Assembly: GCA_027946365.1 (NCBI GenBank)
Contig: JAPEUQ010000019.1
Coordinates: forward strand, 682,001 to 746,000
DNA from: Kalmusia sp. IMI 367209
Taxonomy: Eukaryota; Ascomycota; Dothideomycetes; Pleosporales; Didymosphaeriaceae
Length of the DNA stretch: 64,000 nt
Direction: 5' to 3'
Part shown: positions 21,112 to 33,876 of the stretch, in pieces
Position numbering within the stretch: position 1 is the stretch's first letter
Layout of the letters: each line of letters opens with the position of its first letter
Translations under genes and position numbers: made by a program
Notes under the pieces: model-generated
Told to the model about the DNA's origin: nothing
The model's database searches: none
The model's input: the letters and a program-made list of their open reading frames with translations, nothing else

Positions 21112-23609
21112 TCACTGTCCAGGCTCGTCACCCTGCATGCTGCCCTCCAAGCTATTTGGCCCACTTGCAAAATGCTCGGATCCAAACCCGTGAAAGCTCT
21201 CACCGCTCTCTATTCTCCTCAACTCCGGCGCGCCATACATTTGCACGTCCTGAGGACTTTGGCCACCATGGTAGGGCGGTGCCATGGTTCTTGGCGCAGC
21301 GGGTGGGACACCCGCGCTGCTGATTTGCTGCGCCAACGAAGGCTTCTCGGCGAGGTTGTTCAGCATGGCGCGGCTCGCGTCTAGCATGGAGACGGCGTAG
21401 TCAAGGAACTGTGCGCGATTGCTCGACACACTGAGTGTCCAACGGTACTCGCGCAGGCGCGTCTTGTAGAATTCTGCTTCCTCCTGCGCGGGTGCGGTTG
21501 CCCACAAAAGCGAACCGAAGGTGCCGATAAGCGTGAAGTTAATCTTGGAAGCGAAATACCAGAAAGATTGGAGGTGCTCGGACCGCAGGCGGTTGACAAA
21601 GTCCATGGCAGAGATGAGGCGCGTTTTTGCCGCGTTACGAATCATGAAGAAACCGTACGGGTCGTGGTCAGATGCGAGAGACTGCACGATGCGTCGATGA
21701 AGCGTGATCTCCGTCGCAAAGTATGCGAGGTGCAAGTACCCTATGAACGTAAGTATAAAGTCTGGCTTGCGAGCATGGCTGACATACCTAGCGAAGAGAA
21801 GTTGCTCTTGGTGGGCGCGTTCATCTTGACATTGGCTGGAAGCCTCTCGTGCCATTGTCGAAGCTTGATCTGTACGGGTTTTGCGCGAGCAAGTATCAAG
21901 GTTGTCGAATTCTTCCCGGCGTTCTTAAAATCCTGGATCGCGACTTGCGTGTAAAAAGTGTCCATCACTTCGGCCATGATTTGGGTCAACCCGATCATCT
22001 GCGCAAACAAGGTCTGACCACGGATGTTCTCTTCATGTTCTTGCTCGGTCTCTTCCTCTTGGGTGTCGTAACCATCACCCTCTTCCTTGAAATCATCGTC
22101 TCCGATGGGTTGCACTGCCCAGTTCGCGCCAAAAATGTGAGACGGCCGCCCATGAATTAACGAACTCCATTTATCCTGCATGTACAGCGCCCATGCAATG
22201 CGCTTTCGCAGGCCACCTTCCCATCTTGGTATCGACCACCCCGAGCAGTCGAGATGCAATCCAAGCTCTTGACCAACGGCCACCAGTTGCGTCGTCAGAC
22301 TCCAATTATCTGCCTCGGGACGTTGCAGTAGAAGCAAGCCCGCCTGGACCGTCGACAGCTTGGGCTTCTTCATAGATCTTGCTAACGAGCTCGTCGCAAT
22401 GACTTCCAGACGGGCTACATCTGGTCTCGGATGAGGCGCTAATCTTGGGTCAAGTGACCACCAGTTAAGAGCTAGTATATACATGCCAGCTAGGAGGGAA
22501 GGGGTGAAGGAACGATCGCCGTTGCGATATCGCATAACAAAGAGATGTTTCTGAATAATGGGAAAGCTGGGATGCACTATGCGAAAGTAGAGATCGAGGA
22601 GAGCGGGGCCATGGGGGTGGACACACTGCTCGACCTGATTCAGAGTATCAGCCTCATCGCCGTACTCTTGGATATTCTCATCAGGCAGCATGATGAAACA
22701 CTCATGATCATTGACTCGGCGAAGGGTACCTAGGTCGATGGCGGACTCGTTGCGAGCATCGAAGTGAGACAGACCGATAAGCAACGAGTCGAAAGGAGAG
22801 CTAAGGCCAATATATCTACTGTGCTGGCGTCGCTGCAGTCCAAGTGTTTCTCCCAGATGGGGGATGTGCAAGCTGCCCAATGGGGGCTGATGCGGTGGAC
22901 TTGGCGCGGTGGCAGTTATCGTGGGCGTCGGCAGCGCTAGTGGAGGCGGCTCTGCGTCGACGGGTTTGCTAGCTCGATATTAGCGGGGGCTCCCGGCGAT
23001 AAGGACACACGATAGCGGAGATGCAACAACCGGACCCTTTGCGCGGAGAATGGCATGTAACCATACATGGAATGACGATCCGGCGGGAGGGGCGCCCGTC
23101 CCAGGAGGGCCAAGACATGCCACCACCACCACATGGCATTGAGGCTCTGATGGGGACTAGCGGGGTGATGCGCAATATGTGTTGTTGCAAGCGAGAGCCC
23201 TACGGCAGGGCAGGGCAGGGCAAGGCAGGGCAGGGCATGGAATGGTCTACACGTACCTCTTCTTCTGGCCGCTGGGCGAGTCCTTCTTTGCGTCGTCGAC
23301 GACCTTGCGCTTCCGCGGCAGCGGGCTCTGCACGAAAGTGCACTCCTGCTTGTGGAATTCGCACAGCACGCAGAGCACGGCGCCCTCGTGGATCACACAG
23401 CGGCTCTTCCTCCGGCGGCAAGCGTCACACGGCCGCTCTCTCCTTGTGCGTATGTTGGCGACAGGTCCAACGGTGGCCGACACTGGCTTGCCTGAGACCA
23501 CGTTCTCCTTGCCGGGCGACTTGTTGTGCTGCTTCTTGGGTCGGGCAGCGGCGATGGGCACAGGAGTCGGGCGCGGCATGGCGGGTTGTATAGCCACGGC
23601 GGTCGTCAT
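21112..23609 (-). CDS. Zn2Cys6 transcription factor, TamA/DAL81-like
   Basis: Nuclear transcriptional regulator. Exons 23257-23609, 21788-22968 and 21112-21740, with introns of 288 and 47 nt, give 720 residues. The zinc cluster CX2CX6CX8CX2CX6C lies at residues 61-90 (CDACRRRKSRC .. CVLCEFHKQEC), followed by a basic PRKRKV run. The middle carries the fungal-specific transcription-factor domain (HPHGPALLDLYFRIVHPSFPI, then LSTVQAGLLLLQRPEADNW and WALYMQDKWSSLIHGRPSHI). This layout recalls TamA/DAL81-type nitrogen co-activators; that subfamily call is from memory and moderate. No ATG precedes 23609 in the first frame, which opens upstream at GTG, so an extra 5' exon is possible. The 288-nt first intron is far longer than its neighbours and contains GGGCA repeats. 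Confidence 0.85.
23200..23238. repeat. GGCAG/GGCAA short tandem repeat inside an intron
   Basis: Around 23203-23236 the plus strand repeats GGCAG or GGCAA roughly seven times. It lies inside the proposed first intron of the Zn2Cys6 gene, near its 5' end as read on the minus strand. Confidence 0.7.
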
Positions 23610-25368
23610 ATCGATGGCGGTCAAGCTCGACGTGCGCGATAAGGGTGCAGCTGCAGCAGCAGCGTCAGAGGCTCGGTGCGGGGAGGACGGCACGCTGCAG
23701 GCTGGTCTGGGCCTGGGCGGTCTGATAGACGTTTAGTTGGTGGTGGACCTTGCCAACGTCAAGGGCGGAAGCCAGTCACACGACGCTGCGGTGGGTGAGG
23801 CTCCAAATCGGGATGTCCAATGCTTATCGCGTGGGAGATGCGTCTGCGCCCACTGCGTGCACAACGGGCTTCCGTAAAGTGGGTATACAACGGCTGATAA
23901 GGGGGGGTGCTCCGGAGACGTCGGAGGGGCCAGGTCCGCTATTAAGGGCCCAGGTTGCCAGTGATGGCAGCGAGGAGGATGAGGTGTTTGGTGGTGCGTG
24001 CCGTCATTGAAGGTCTCGCGGGTGTTGCGGCGGGCGTGGAGGCTCGGGGCGGCGGTCCTGGGCGATGCTTCGAGGCAGTCTAGGACGCGGTGGTTCGGGG
24101 AGGCATGCGCATAGTCTCGTCGCAGAGCAGTCGTGTCTGAAGTCGTCCCGAGTGAACTCACGGGAGCTCAGCACTCTTTTTGAGCCGTCGCGTTCGCATG
24201 TGTCTGCCCCAACGTCCGTGCGAGGGCGGGTTACGTGATGGAATGCACAACGGGCTTAGCGGGATGCCCCAAATATCCGACTGGGAGTGCACAGATAAGA
24301 GCTGCAGCGTGCCCAATCAACGGCCGGCCAACGGTCACTAGCGTGGCGGTGCCGTAAAAGTATTTGGTTTCGCATATCGTCCCTCTCCCAGCGCACAGAG
24401 ATAACTGAGATGATCGCTACCGTCACTGCAGCACGCTTGTAGAAGACCAACCAAGCAGTGAATTGCTGTTAGGTACGAGATACTCACCATCACGCCCTTA
24501 CGGCTCCTGCTGCACGTCACTCCGGACCATCTACACCGCGACGAGCCTTGGTCTGTCTCTCTAATCTGTCCGTAATTTCTACCCAGCCGCCCTTCCCCAT
24601 CCCCAGCTTGACAAGTGTAGCGGGGGCTCTGGCCACCTGTTGACGCGATCCACGCTTTCTGAACCCATCGTCAAGTCCGCAAGGCCCACAGCTGCGTCAT
24701 GTCGTCTGTGTGGTTGTCCGTGGTACCTCTCACGTGCCCGATGTTCATCCGTGGTCCATAGATCTGGTTTGCGATCGCGGCAATCTCGCCTCGCCCAGCC
24801 TCTCCACACTGATCGCGCCTCTCCGCTCCACCCCAGCCTCCGAAGACCGGTCCACGGTCGCTTGCTTGGATCCGACCATCTCCGCCAATGCCTGCCTCCT
24901 CGTAGCTAATCAAAGCGTTGGTCGCACACTCGCTTAGCCTACTATTTACCCGAGCCTCTGACTCGCCAAGCAAACGCCAAACCTTCCACCGCCCTCTTGC
25001 CATCTCCCGTACAACCCACAATTAACACTCCGTCCCGACTAAATGGTTTATCATTTGTCACCAAATTGCCCGAGCATGTCGTACAGGTCTGCGCCAGGGT
25101 CGATTTGCCGGTGTTGTAAGCCTACCACTCGACTTGTAGGCAGTGTGCTCGCTCCGCCTGCTCTCACTGGTCAAAAGAGTTACGTACGTTCAGCGACGTT
25201 GGCGTTACGAAAAGCTTGCTTGTCCCTTGCAGGTGACTAATGGCGAATGTGGCTATTTGTCTTTCGGCACGCGACTGCACCCGTCCGAAATGCGCATTGT
25301 TGGGGGGATGGGCAAGTCGTCGTCCGTGCAACTGTATCGAAAGCCGATGCAAGTCATAGCGGTATCGC
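23610..25368. other. Intergenic region upstream of the Zn2Cys6 regulator
   Basis: About 1.75 kb. A long minus-strand open frame (23733-24161) has low-complexity, Pro/His-rich translation and looks like 5' leader or promoter, not a gene. Nothing else was recognised. Confidence 0.35.
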
Positions 25369-27973
25369 TCAATGCAACGAGTAGATATCAACCGAGTTAG
25401 TCAGTCTGGCTGGCGTCGCACCTACCAGCGAGCTATGCAGTACTAGTCCACCGAACGTACTTGCTGGTATTTTACGAAAGAGCTTTTGCGAGTTCTTCGT
25501 CAACGGTCCGTCCGTCTCGTCCCGAATATAGAGCCTATTGCGCGTCGAAGCATCAAGTCTTCTGCGGTAAAACGTCAGGCCCTTATTCACAGCATCGACG
25601 GGATGCGATGCAATAGGGTAGCCAGATTTGTGTGCGTGGCGATTCTTCCCTGACGACAGCATATTCGTCCCGGCGCGTGTCTCCGCGTACGTAAGGTCGA
25701 TGGTCGCAGCTCGAGTGAAGAAATGAGTAGAGTCGCGCACTTCCCGCTCCAAGATCTCCGGCATAGTTTGCGTCGATGGTTTGCGACGTATTTTTTTCCT
25801 TGGCGCGGAAGAGGTCTGTGGAGTCTCAGAGAAGTCCATGAAGTTCATCTTTGGCAATTCAGATGTCTCTCCTGTCTTCTTGCCGTCCTGTCTGACAGAT
25901 TCGGAGTTCGGGTCCGTATAAACCCGCCGCAAACCTTCGCTATCCACCGCTTCGAATATAGCAAGCTTCGCTTGCTTACTCGACTTCATCAACAGTGTCC
26001 ACCCAGCGAAGAGTGTTCCGTCGTAATTAATCATGTGGTTGTCCTGAAGATGCTGACGGAAACGTTGAGCCGAGAAGTATAGCCTTTGATTGCATACGCG
26101 AAAGTTATGTTTGCTGATATGTTCTTTGAGCACGGCGCCTTTGACCTTTCCGTTGCCTCTTGTGAGACTTTCGTTGCAGTAACAGCATACCGCTTCCAGA
26201 TTCGGACGAGCTCCAGAAGGGTATATGGTATACTGCATACCAGGCAAAAAGCTACACGACCACATGTTACACACTGGATGTAATTTGCGTGCAGCGTCCA
26301 GGGTCTCGTAGATCCGATCACAGTAGCAGCATCTATGAGGAAGGTTTCTGGAAGCTTGATCAGCATATGCCACCCCTACGAGAAGGACGACTCACGGGCT
26401 GTCGGGCGTGGGCTTTGCGGTGGGCGTGATCTCGTGACTCAACCGTGCATTCCACCAGGACATCATATCCACACCTGACATGAAGTGCCCAGTAACGTGC
26501 TCAGTGCGTTCTCTGTAAGTGGGAAACGTCAAACCACAAAAACCACAGTGTAGCGCTTGATGTCCTTGCTTAAGAGGCAGAGGGTGTCGCCATGCTTCTA
26601 GCAATTCAGTCAGCCGAAGTGGCTTCTGTCCAGGGCTGACTTTATGCTCCTGAGAGATGTGTTGCAAGAAATGGTCCTTTCGGTCGAACGTTCGCTCTGA
26701 GAGGGGCTTATCTTGGCAAGACAAGTAGTTGTGATCCCCTAGGTGCGACGGGCTGGGATTGCTTTTTGCGCAAAACGGACAACGCTTTGGGAACTCTCCT
26801 GTACGAGGGCAGCATACCCATAGCTCCTCGGGCATGTGAATGTTCTTTTCGTGGCTCATCCACTCCGCCTAAATGTTTGAAGAGAACAGGTCAGCATAGT
26901 CTTCATGCATTACGCGTCTAGACTTGACTTACCCGACTATGGAACCTTTTATGGCAGAATGTGCAAAAGAACTTGGGACGCTTGCTTGATGTTCGCTCCA
27001 CTATCACCACCTTTCGATTTGTGGCTGACTGATGAGCCTCCTCGTTGATAGCACTACTCGATTTGGCTCGGCGAGGCAATCTACTATGGGCCTCTTCGAT
27101 TAGCGTGCCACTAGTACTGGGACGATCAAGCAGATCATCGGTCGTGTTCGCAATCACGCTTGCGCTTGATTTTGGTCTTCCGACACTCCTGGCGTCCGCG
27201 CTATCACCACCGAGAATCCAAGCCAACTTGGGTTTTGATGCCATCTGTTCGTAGGCCATCTCGTCGGTAAGTCTCGGGACTAGCAACTCTGCATTATCTT
27301 GATCCTCGTTCATCTTTCGCATTTGTTCTTCTAGTCTTCGGGCCTTTTGTTGTATATGTGCCAGCTCAGCCTCGATCCTTGCTCGATAGGTTTTATCAGG
27401 TGTATATCCTGAAGGGATCGCATCCGGCAGCTCAGCCAGCGTTCTCTCAGAGTCAATCGTTCGGCCAGTAGCCAGCTCTTCAGGCGAGTGAACGTTGACT
27501 TGTTCCAACGCAACCGTATTCAGCTTAGGCAATTCGGGCACTCTTGGGTGGTTATCGCTTCTGTGGTTATGGTTGGATCTCGACACGGCACTGAAGGATG
27601 TTCCAGTAGATTCTGGGCCGCTTGCTGAAGTATAGAAGGTACGTCTTCCATCTGAGTTGGCATCATACGATGTTTCGCGTGAATGCCCATGACGATGCCT
27701 ACTGTGACCTTGATTGCCTCGTCCTGCGGGATTCTGTGTCTTGAGTGCTGCATTGATCGCTGGAACAGATGCTGGCTCATCTTCCAATGGAGCCTGAAGG
27801 TAGCGCTCGATTGACATCCTGCTAGCGGTTTGAGAGGTCGCAAGCTTAGCAGCAGTCTCCATACGTCCAGAGAAAGCCGGAAGAGGTGCATTGTCTTTCA
27901 TATCCTCGATTCCCAAGTACTCAGGTCTCTGGATAGGTAGAGCGGTGTCTATTAGGTTGTTAATCGATGTCAT
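25369..27973 (-). CDS. C2H2 zinc-finger protein
   Basis: Three exons (26933-27973, 26396-26868, 25369-26332) with introns of 64 and 63 nt encode 825 residues. The first 330 residues are low-complexity and polar, with a coiled-coil-like stretch rich in Glu/Gln/Arg (ARIEAELAHIQQKARRLEEQ). A C2H2 finger begins at the exon 1 end and crosses the intron: C337-x2-C340 and H353-x4-H358. Further Cys/His pairs follow (CPFCAKSNPSPSHLGDHNYLSC, CGFCGLTFPTYRERTEHVTGHF, CCYCDRIYETLDAARKLH, CCYCNESL..HISKH), so at least four finger-like units are arranged loosely over about 230 residues. The tail is basic. A nuclear DNA-binding role is likely but unproven. This resembles other fungal proteins with irregular C2H2 arrays; no named orthologue is recognised. 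Confidence 0.88.
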
Positions 27974-29544
27974 ACCCCGAGCGCAAAAGGATGGTTACCT
28001 GAGCGTTGCCTTCGCAAGCGTCGTGTTTGAAACCAGGATTTCATCTTCGTATGAGATATTGCGCATATGCTAAGCGGAGGCCAAAATAAAAAAGACAGCT
28101 ACTTCGGCCCGCCAGTATTGCGAAGACAAGACTTGTCTTTATGGCTTTTGTCTTGTATGTGCTTCCATGTCTTGCCACCTTGCCAACCACCAAAACTGAT
28201 AGGCGAGATTTAGCCGACGATGAAAGAGTATCAACATCCTGGTCGCGAACCAGACAATTGTCGTCGTGATAGAGGAAGCCGTCGAATCACATCAATGAAG
28301 ATATTGGCTGCAGAGCTCTACGACAGGGATCAGGTGTGCCTGAACAACATTATGCCTGGTACACGGTTGACGCAGGGGATTTTGCCAAGATGTTGCGTGT
28401 GCCAAAGCGAATTCAGACCAAGGAGGGTAATGGAAATGTCGATAGCATCGCAATTAGTAGTATTATCGAGGAGCGGGGTGCAGCGCATTTGAAGGGCCAG
28501 CTCGGTTATTTCTTCGGTGTATGATGCGAGTAGGAAAAACAAAGGGATGCTCACTATGATTTGAACCATCGACAGTAAGTATTGTGACTGTTCGATGGGT
28601 GTTGTATCGAATTGACGGGCGAGGAACCCCTTGAGGGGAATTGGCTACGACTCGAAGGCGATAGTAGGCGTGTTATCTGTTGAGCCCAAGACGTTTTGCG
28701 AAAGGTCATAATGGAGGAGAATCCGCAAGATCACATCATCCGCTGTGTGAAGTCGGCAACAGCCTGTGCGGCAAGAGCGAAGGGGGACCATGTTGTCTGC
28801 GGTGCGCGAAAGGGTTCGAGCACGCCCTGAAGATGAGGCCATTGACTGCTCAACTGTCAAGGGTGCAGATGAAAGGTGATCAAGAGGTTGAGAGTCTGAA
28901 GATTAGCCAGATGACCCCGACCCCAACCGTTGGAAACCGTTGATGCTAAGGGAAGGGACCACCAGACTGCGGGGAAATCACACTAACCACATTTGGACAT
29001 TATCCATGCATCACGTATCTTCATGCTATGCAGGCTTCTGGAAGCCAGCTCCGGTCCGTTGCAGGAAGGACATAGCGTGATCAAGCACTGTTGTGTCATT
29101 CTAGAAACTGTGGTCAGGGCTAAAAGGGAGTCGTCATGCCGTCGCGGGTGCGACGATGCTAGCTGCCGAGCCGACTCCAAACACTTGCACCGCTCGTACA
29201 GACGTTTTCCGGGAACGAAAAGGAAGCATGATAGAAGCTGTGTCATTCAATGCCGCCGTTTCCGTGAACTCTTAAGCCTGCGCCTATGTACAAAGCCGGC
29301 AGTCATCGACAATCCAAGGTATGCCTAGCAAACGCCAATTACGCTGGAAGATGTGATCCCAACTCGCTCGTTCCGCCATGATCATGTCGTCATTACACAG
29401 TTCTAACCGATTTCGCTCAAAATGAACAGGCAGGGCGCTAAGATTCGCCCAAAAATCGAGTTCATGCTCGTCGTATCAGGCCACACTACATGGCTCTAGG
29501 CTTCGAGAACCCCGATGGGTCTGGTGGAATGTCGCTCGGCACCT
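27974..29544. other. Intergenic region
   Basis: About 1.6 kb between the zinc-finger gene start and the 3' end of CKS1. It contains a perfect 8-bp inverted repeat with a 1-nt centre at 28123-28139 and scattered short open frames, none recognisable. The promoter of the zinc-finger gene should be near 28000. Confidence 0.35.
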
Positions 29545-30061
29545 CAATGCATTGGGGGCTGGTAGTTGATCGGTCGCCTATGCAGTGTGAGCAAGGATTC
29601 AAGTATGATGTAATGAGGCTTACTTGAAGAGGAGGATGTGAGGCTCGGGCTCGTGGACCTCGTAGTGTTCCCACCCTAGACTCTGTATACATGTTAGCCT
29701 AGCACCAGTAGCCTGCCATTGGTGCGTACCTGAGTGATTCCCAGTGCCCTCCACTCCTCCTCCCACAGTAGCTTGAGCGTGCCTCGGCTTCCGTCGAAGT
29801 ACTCTTTCGGTATCACCTTGAGCATCTGCTTGGGAAGCTGCACGTGACGGTATTCGTATTCCTCATCCGAGTACCTGCGAGGCATATTTAGCAACGGCGC
29901 GACGCAGTGTAATGCGTAAAGGTGCAAAGGTGTAAATAAACGCACCGTGCCGAGTAGTGAATAGCTTCGATGAACTCGTCCAGCTTGTCCTTCTCCATCT
30001 CAGACAGCGGGCGTGGCTTCTTATTGCGACGCGTGAAATCTATGTCCATATCTGCCGCCAT
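29545..30061 (-). CDS. CKS1: Cyclin-dependent kinase regulatory subunit CKS1
   Basis: Small adaptor that binds Cdk1 and phosphorylated substrates to promote cell-cycle transitions. Four exons (29946-30061, 29730-29874, 29624-29682, 29545-29578) with introns of 71, 47 and 45 nt give 117 residues. The family core is complete: [20 protein letters not shown], then [32 protein letters not shown], and [19 protein letters not shown]. The phosphate-binding Arg/Ser/Trp/Arg positions and the HxPEPH hinge are present. The third exon appears to end at LLFK followed by TAA, but AAG-TAA overlaps a GTAAGC donor. Splicing to the 34-nt last exon restores the conserved KRPINYQPP tail, so I prefer that model. 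The ATG at 30061 has a good context (CACCATGGCG). Confidence 0.96.
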
Positions 30062-32306
30062 GGTGTGCCGGTGCAGTTACGAGCAGAGGTCGTGTGCTCG
30101 TGCGGCGGGGGCGCGTAAGAGAGGGTAGTTGATAGCGGGGCAGGCGGCCTGCAGGCAACGAGCAGTGGCAGGCAGAGCAGCTGCGTGTGATATCGCGAGG
30201 GTGCTGTATAGAGATTTCCAACGACTGTGAGCTCACCAGGTTTGGCAGAGACGGTGGAGAAATAGCGCGACGAGCCAGAAGCTGTGTTTATTTACAGGCG
30301 GTGAAAATCCGCCCATCTCATGGCGCGGCGCGGGATTTTCCGATCGCCGAACTTTCCACCCCACGCGTGACCGCTTCACATGTACCAAACAAACGTCCGC
30401 CCCAAGATTCTGTTTTCTTGACGTCCTCACTCTCGCCACTTTAACGAAGTAGTAAAGCAACCCACGAACTACCATCTCTAAAAACACAAACATCAGCTTG
30501 AAGAAAAAAAGAAAAAGAAGAAAAAAAAGCTGGCCGGCTCATTCGGCACGCGATAGTTGATCCCTTTCGCCTCATGCCATCAACTCTACATGCATGATTC
30601 GACAGTAACAACAAAACCTACAGTCTCCAACTTCTCAGTGTCAGCTTAAAATTGTCGCACTATACCTTACGCCTTCGTGTATTGAAATTTCGATACATTT
30701 GTAACACCGGTGCTATTTTCATCGACCCCAGAAACAAGTCTCACGGTCCCATCGATGTGTTCGAAACAAGCCGATGTCTTGATCTTATATTCGCAGGATG
30801 TACGTACACCTTGAAGAATTTTACTAACGACTAAATTTTACATCCTTACCGAGAAAGTGCAAATATGGCGCGAAGCTGCAGTAGTCCAAATCGCGTGCAA
30901 ACCGAACGACAGCCACCATCTTATCCCATCAGACAGTTTCGCTGCTTTTCATTGCCCCATCCTACCAGATATAGAGCACGAAGTAGCCTCCTATCGCTTG
31001 GGGTGTCTATGCTTCGATTTTTCCATGGAGCAAAGATCACCGTCGAGTCTTCTCGGAGATGCGCGAGAAGGGACACGGACTGTGCCATGAGGGCTAGCAT
31101 CTGAAGACTCACTACCCACAGCGGCTCACGGCAACCATCTTGGCACGCTGACCCAATGATCCTCCGTATTGTTTTCAGCCTCGCGGTAGTCATGCCAAGA
31201 CTCGATGTTTGTTGTTCTGCCCATTGTTACAACGCCTCGCAACTCTCTAAAATACCTGAACACGAATTGCTTCACTTTCAAAGGTTAAAAACGTAGCAAG
31301 TCTTCCTACCGTACGAGACAACCGATCCTGTCAGCTCGCCTGGGGAAGCGGCATGATTCATAGTGCGACGATCCCTGGCAAGCTAAGATTTCGGAACTAC
31401 ACATCCTGGAGAAATCCGCACAACTCAGCCAGCTCTATTTAGAGCTAAAAGAAATTAGTAGAGAATAAAGCATTTATACGCGAGATGCGGGTTGCCAATC
31501 ACGTGCCTTTCCTCCTGCGCCTTTCTGAGTCATCCGTCACGGAAGTATGGAGTCCTTCGAAGTAGTCGCAGGACGCATTGTTGGGCATCGAGATCTTCAT
31601 GGCTGACTGCCAAGCCCTGACTCGCTTAGACAGCATTGGTCTAGGTCCTCAGCTGTTCCTGTAATAGTGCTTGGTCCAAAATTCAGTCTAAAACTGCTCT
31701 AGCGAATCACAAACTGTACGGAGGACAGCACCGGCGGCCCCACGGGGTAGAACAAAGAGTCCTGCGACAGACGGCTTAATTTATGAATTCGAATGCTTCT
31801 AATGCATGTGTGGCGCCATAATGACGGTCCAATGTCTTTTAGAGCGAGACCCTGCCGTCACTAAAGAGCCGATACTTTCTGTCGGTGTCGCGAAATGCAC
31901 CGTTACGCACCACAACCTGAAGTTCGGCACGACCACGTTTTGTATTCGAGGTGAACTCTTCGAGACTGCTGCTAGACGTGACTGAGCAACTACAAGCCAC
32001 ATACAACACTCGTGCCTTCTCGCTTCGATCTAGTTGAGCCAGGTCGTGTATGGGGTATCCTTGCGCCACTCAATCTTCGCTTCCTTTCGTGTCTGAAGAT
32101 CACCTATTCGAGACTTGCATCCTTCCGCCTCACCCTGTACATTCGCGAACCTGCAGGATCATTACAGACTCCTTTCTTTCGGCGGCTTCTCCATTTTTGA
32201 TCTCCGCGCAGCGCACTATGAACCGTTCGCGCTCCACGAGTTCTTCTCTCTTCGCCTGAATTTCTTGTTATCGACGGGACTCTCAGACCGGTGCGCCAGA
32301 CGCACC
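30062..32306. other. Intergenic region between divergent genes
   Basis: About 2.2 kb shared by the CKS1 and rhodopsin-domain promoters. It has an A-rich run at about 30503-30529. All open frames are short and unrecognised. A frame without stops extends the rhodopsin-domain gene upstream to 32115, but it is unlikely to be coding. Confidence 0.35.
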
Positions 32307-33462
32307 ATGGCCTTTGGCAATTCAGATCCAGAGAAAAACTTCCCGCCGCCCAATTTTGTGAATCCGACAACTCGTGTCCCCGTCGTGCTCGGATTAACGA
32401 TCTCGACCTGCATTCTCGTACTCATATTGACCGGCGGACGGTTGTATGCGCGAGCACATATCAAAGCCGCTCTTGGGATCGATGACTGGATGATCCTTGT
32501 CGCCGCTATCTTTGCCATTTCACTTACGATATTGGGGGACGTATCGTGTCTTTATGGTCTGGGATACCATCTTCAAGACAGAAGACCAGAATGGACAGAA
32601 CCGTACTACAAGGTACGCAAAACTTACACAACAAAGACTTCCGACTAACGATATGAGCTAGATCGGCTTCGCCATCCAAATCGTCTACCCCATCTGCGTC
32701 GGGCTAACCAAAATGTCCGTCTGCCAAACATACCTTCGCATTTTCCCCTCAGAAACATCGCGCAAATTTTCGCACTCCATGACCGCCTTCGTCGCCGCCT
32801 ACACCGTTACCTGCCTCATCCTCATGTTTTCGCAATGCCACCCGCTCAAGGGCTACTGGGACGAAGATGTCGAAATCAAGTGCGTCGACATGCACGCTAA
32901 CATGATCGCTATCGGCGCCATCAACACGATTACCGACTTCCTCGTGTACCTCTGGCCCGCGCGCTATCTCTGGCGCATCCAGCTCCCGCTCAAGCAGCGC
33001 ATCGGCCTCGTCTTCGTTTTCACGTGTGGTCTAGTCGTCTGCGTCGCAGGCGTCTTCCGGATGGTCTACTTGAATCGTTACTTTACGAACATCGATCTCT
33101 TCTGGGATGCTGCGCTCACTACATCCCTCGCCATTGTCGAGACCAACATCGGCATAGTGTGCGGCTGCCTCCCCTGCGTCAAACCTGTCCTTCGAAAATT
33201 CATGCCTTCACTATTTAGCACAAGTGGACGTACGTCGAAAACGACACATACAGGGCCCACAATAGGAGAATCGTATCGATTCCGGGATATGTCTGCGCAT
33301 GCGGATAAGGGTGGCTCTACGTCTGCGCTAAGGGAGGAGAGATTGGAAGATGTCACTGAGTTGAGCGATGGGATGAGTACGCATTCATCAATGAAGGCAG
33401 TGTTGGGGTATGAAGGGGGGGAGGGTGGAGGCGGGGAGTCGGGATCGAAGCCAGCTGCCTGA
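32307..33462 (+). CDS. Rhodopsin-domain (SAT4-type) integral membrane protein
   Basis: Two exons, 32307-32612 and 32662-33462, with a 49-nt intron (GTACGC..CTAG) encode 368 residues. Seven hydrophobic segments can be seen. The family signature is clear: GRLYARAHIKAALGIDDWMI after TM1, then YGLGYH, IVYPICVGLTKMSVCQTYLRIF, FSQCHPLKGYWD, and ETNIGIVCGCLPCVKPVLRKF at the end of the membrane domain. The tail is Ser/Gly-rich and probably cytosolic. These fungal proteins sit in membranes and are widespread; some (PTH11-like) act in host or surface sensing, but most have no known ligand. ATG at 32307 is chosen for its CACCATGGCC context over an upstream open extension. Confidence 0.93.
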
Positions 33463-33876
33463 GAGGAATTGTAGTGGATCAGACTGTCAGTGTGGAAAGG
33501 AGTTATAATAAAGTGGCATAAATGATGAATACGAATTTTCTACTGTTGCAATATTACACATCGGTGTGAGTATGAAAAGGAGCACACGTCCATTGTAGAA
33601 CTGAGTTGCTTTCGTACTTGCCCTTTTTCTTTTGAGATACGCACGATTGGAAAGAATATATATACAGCACTAAGATATACACTGGAACTGCGGTGCTTCA
33701 GCTGCAGCTTCCCCGCGCAAAGGATGCACGCTAACCTCTCTAAGATAGATGTGCATCGCCGAGGTTACTCGAGGGAGCTTACTCGATGCACCCACACCAT
33801 AATCACAGCTTCGCGATGTGATATAGATCCTATTCAAGTCCGTAGCAAATCAACATATAGCGGATGCGCGCCCGAG
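33463..33876. other. Short intergenic region
   Basis: About 410 bp. The frame of the following kinase-like gene is open for 51 codons upstream of 33877, back to an ATG at 33724; these codons look non-coding but could be a targeting extension. Nothing else seen. Confidence 0.35.

Noticed and set aside
28123..28139. Perfect 8-bp inverted repeat with 1-nt centre
   Set aside because: Too short and isolated to support a terminator, operator or transposon end.
30503..30529. A-rich run near the CKS1 promoter
   Set aside because: Simple-sequence DNA typical of fungal promoters; no retroposed gene or target-site duplication accompanies it.
32115..32306. Upstream extension of the rhodopsin-domain protein by 64 residues
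   Set aside because: Its composition is unlike the family N-terminus, while 32307 has a strong start context directly before the conserved domain.
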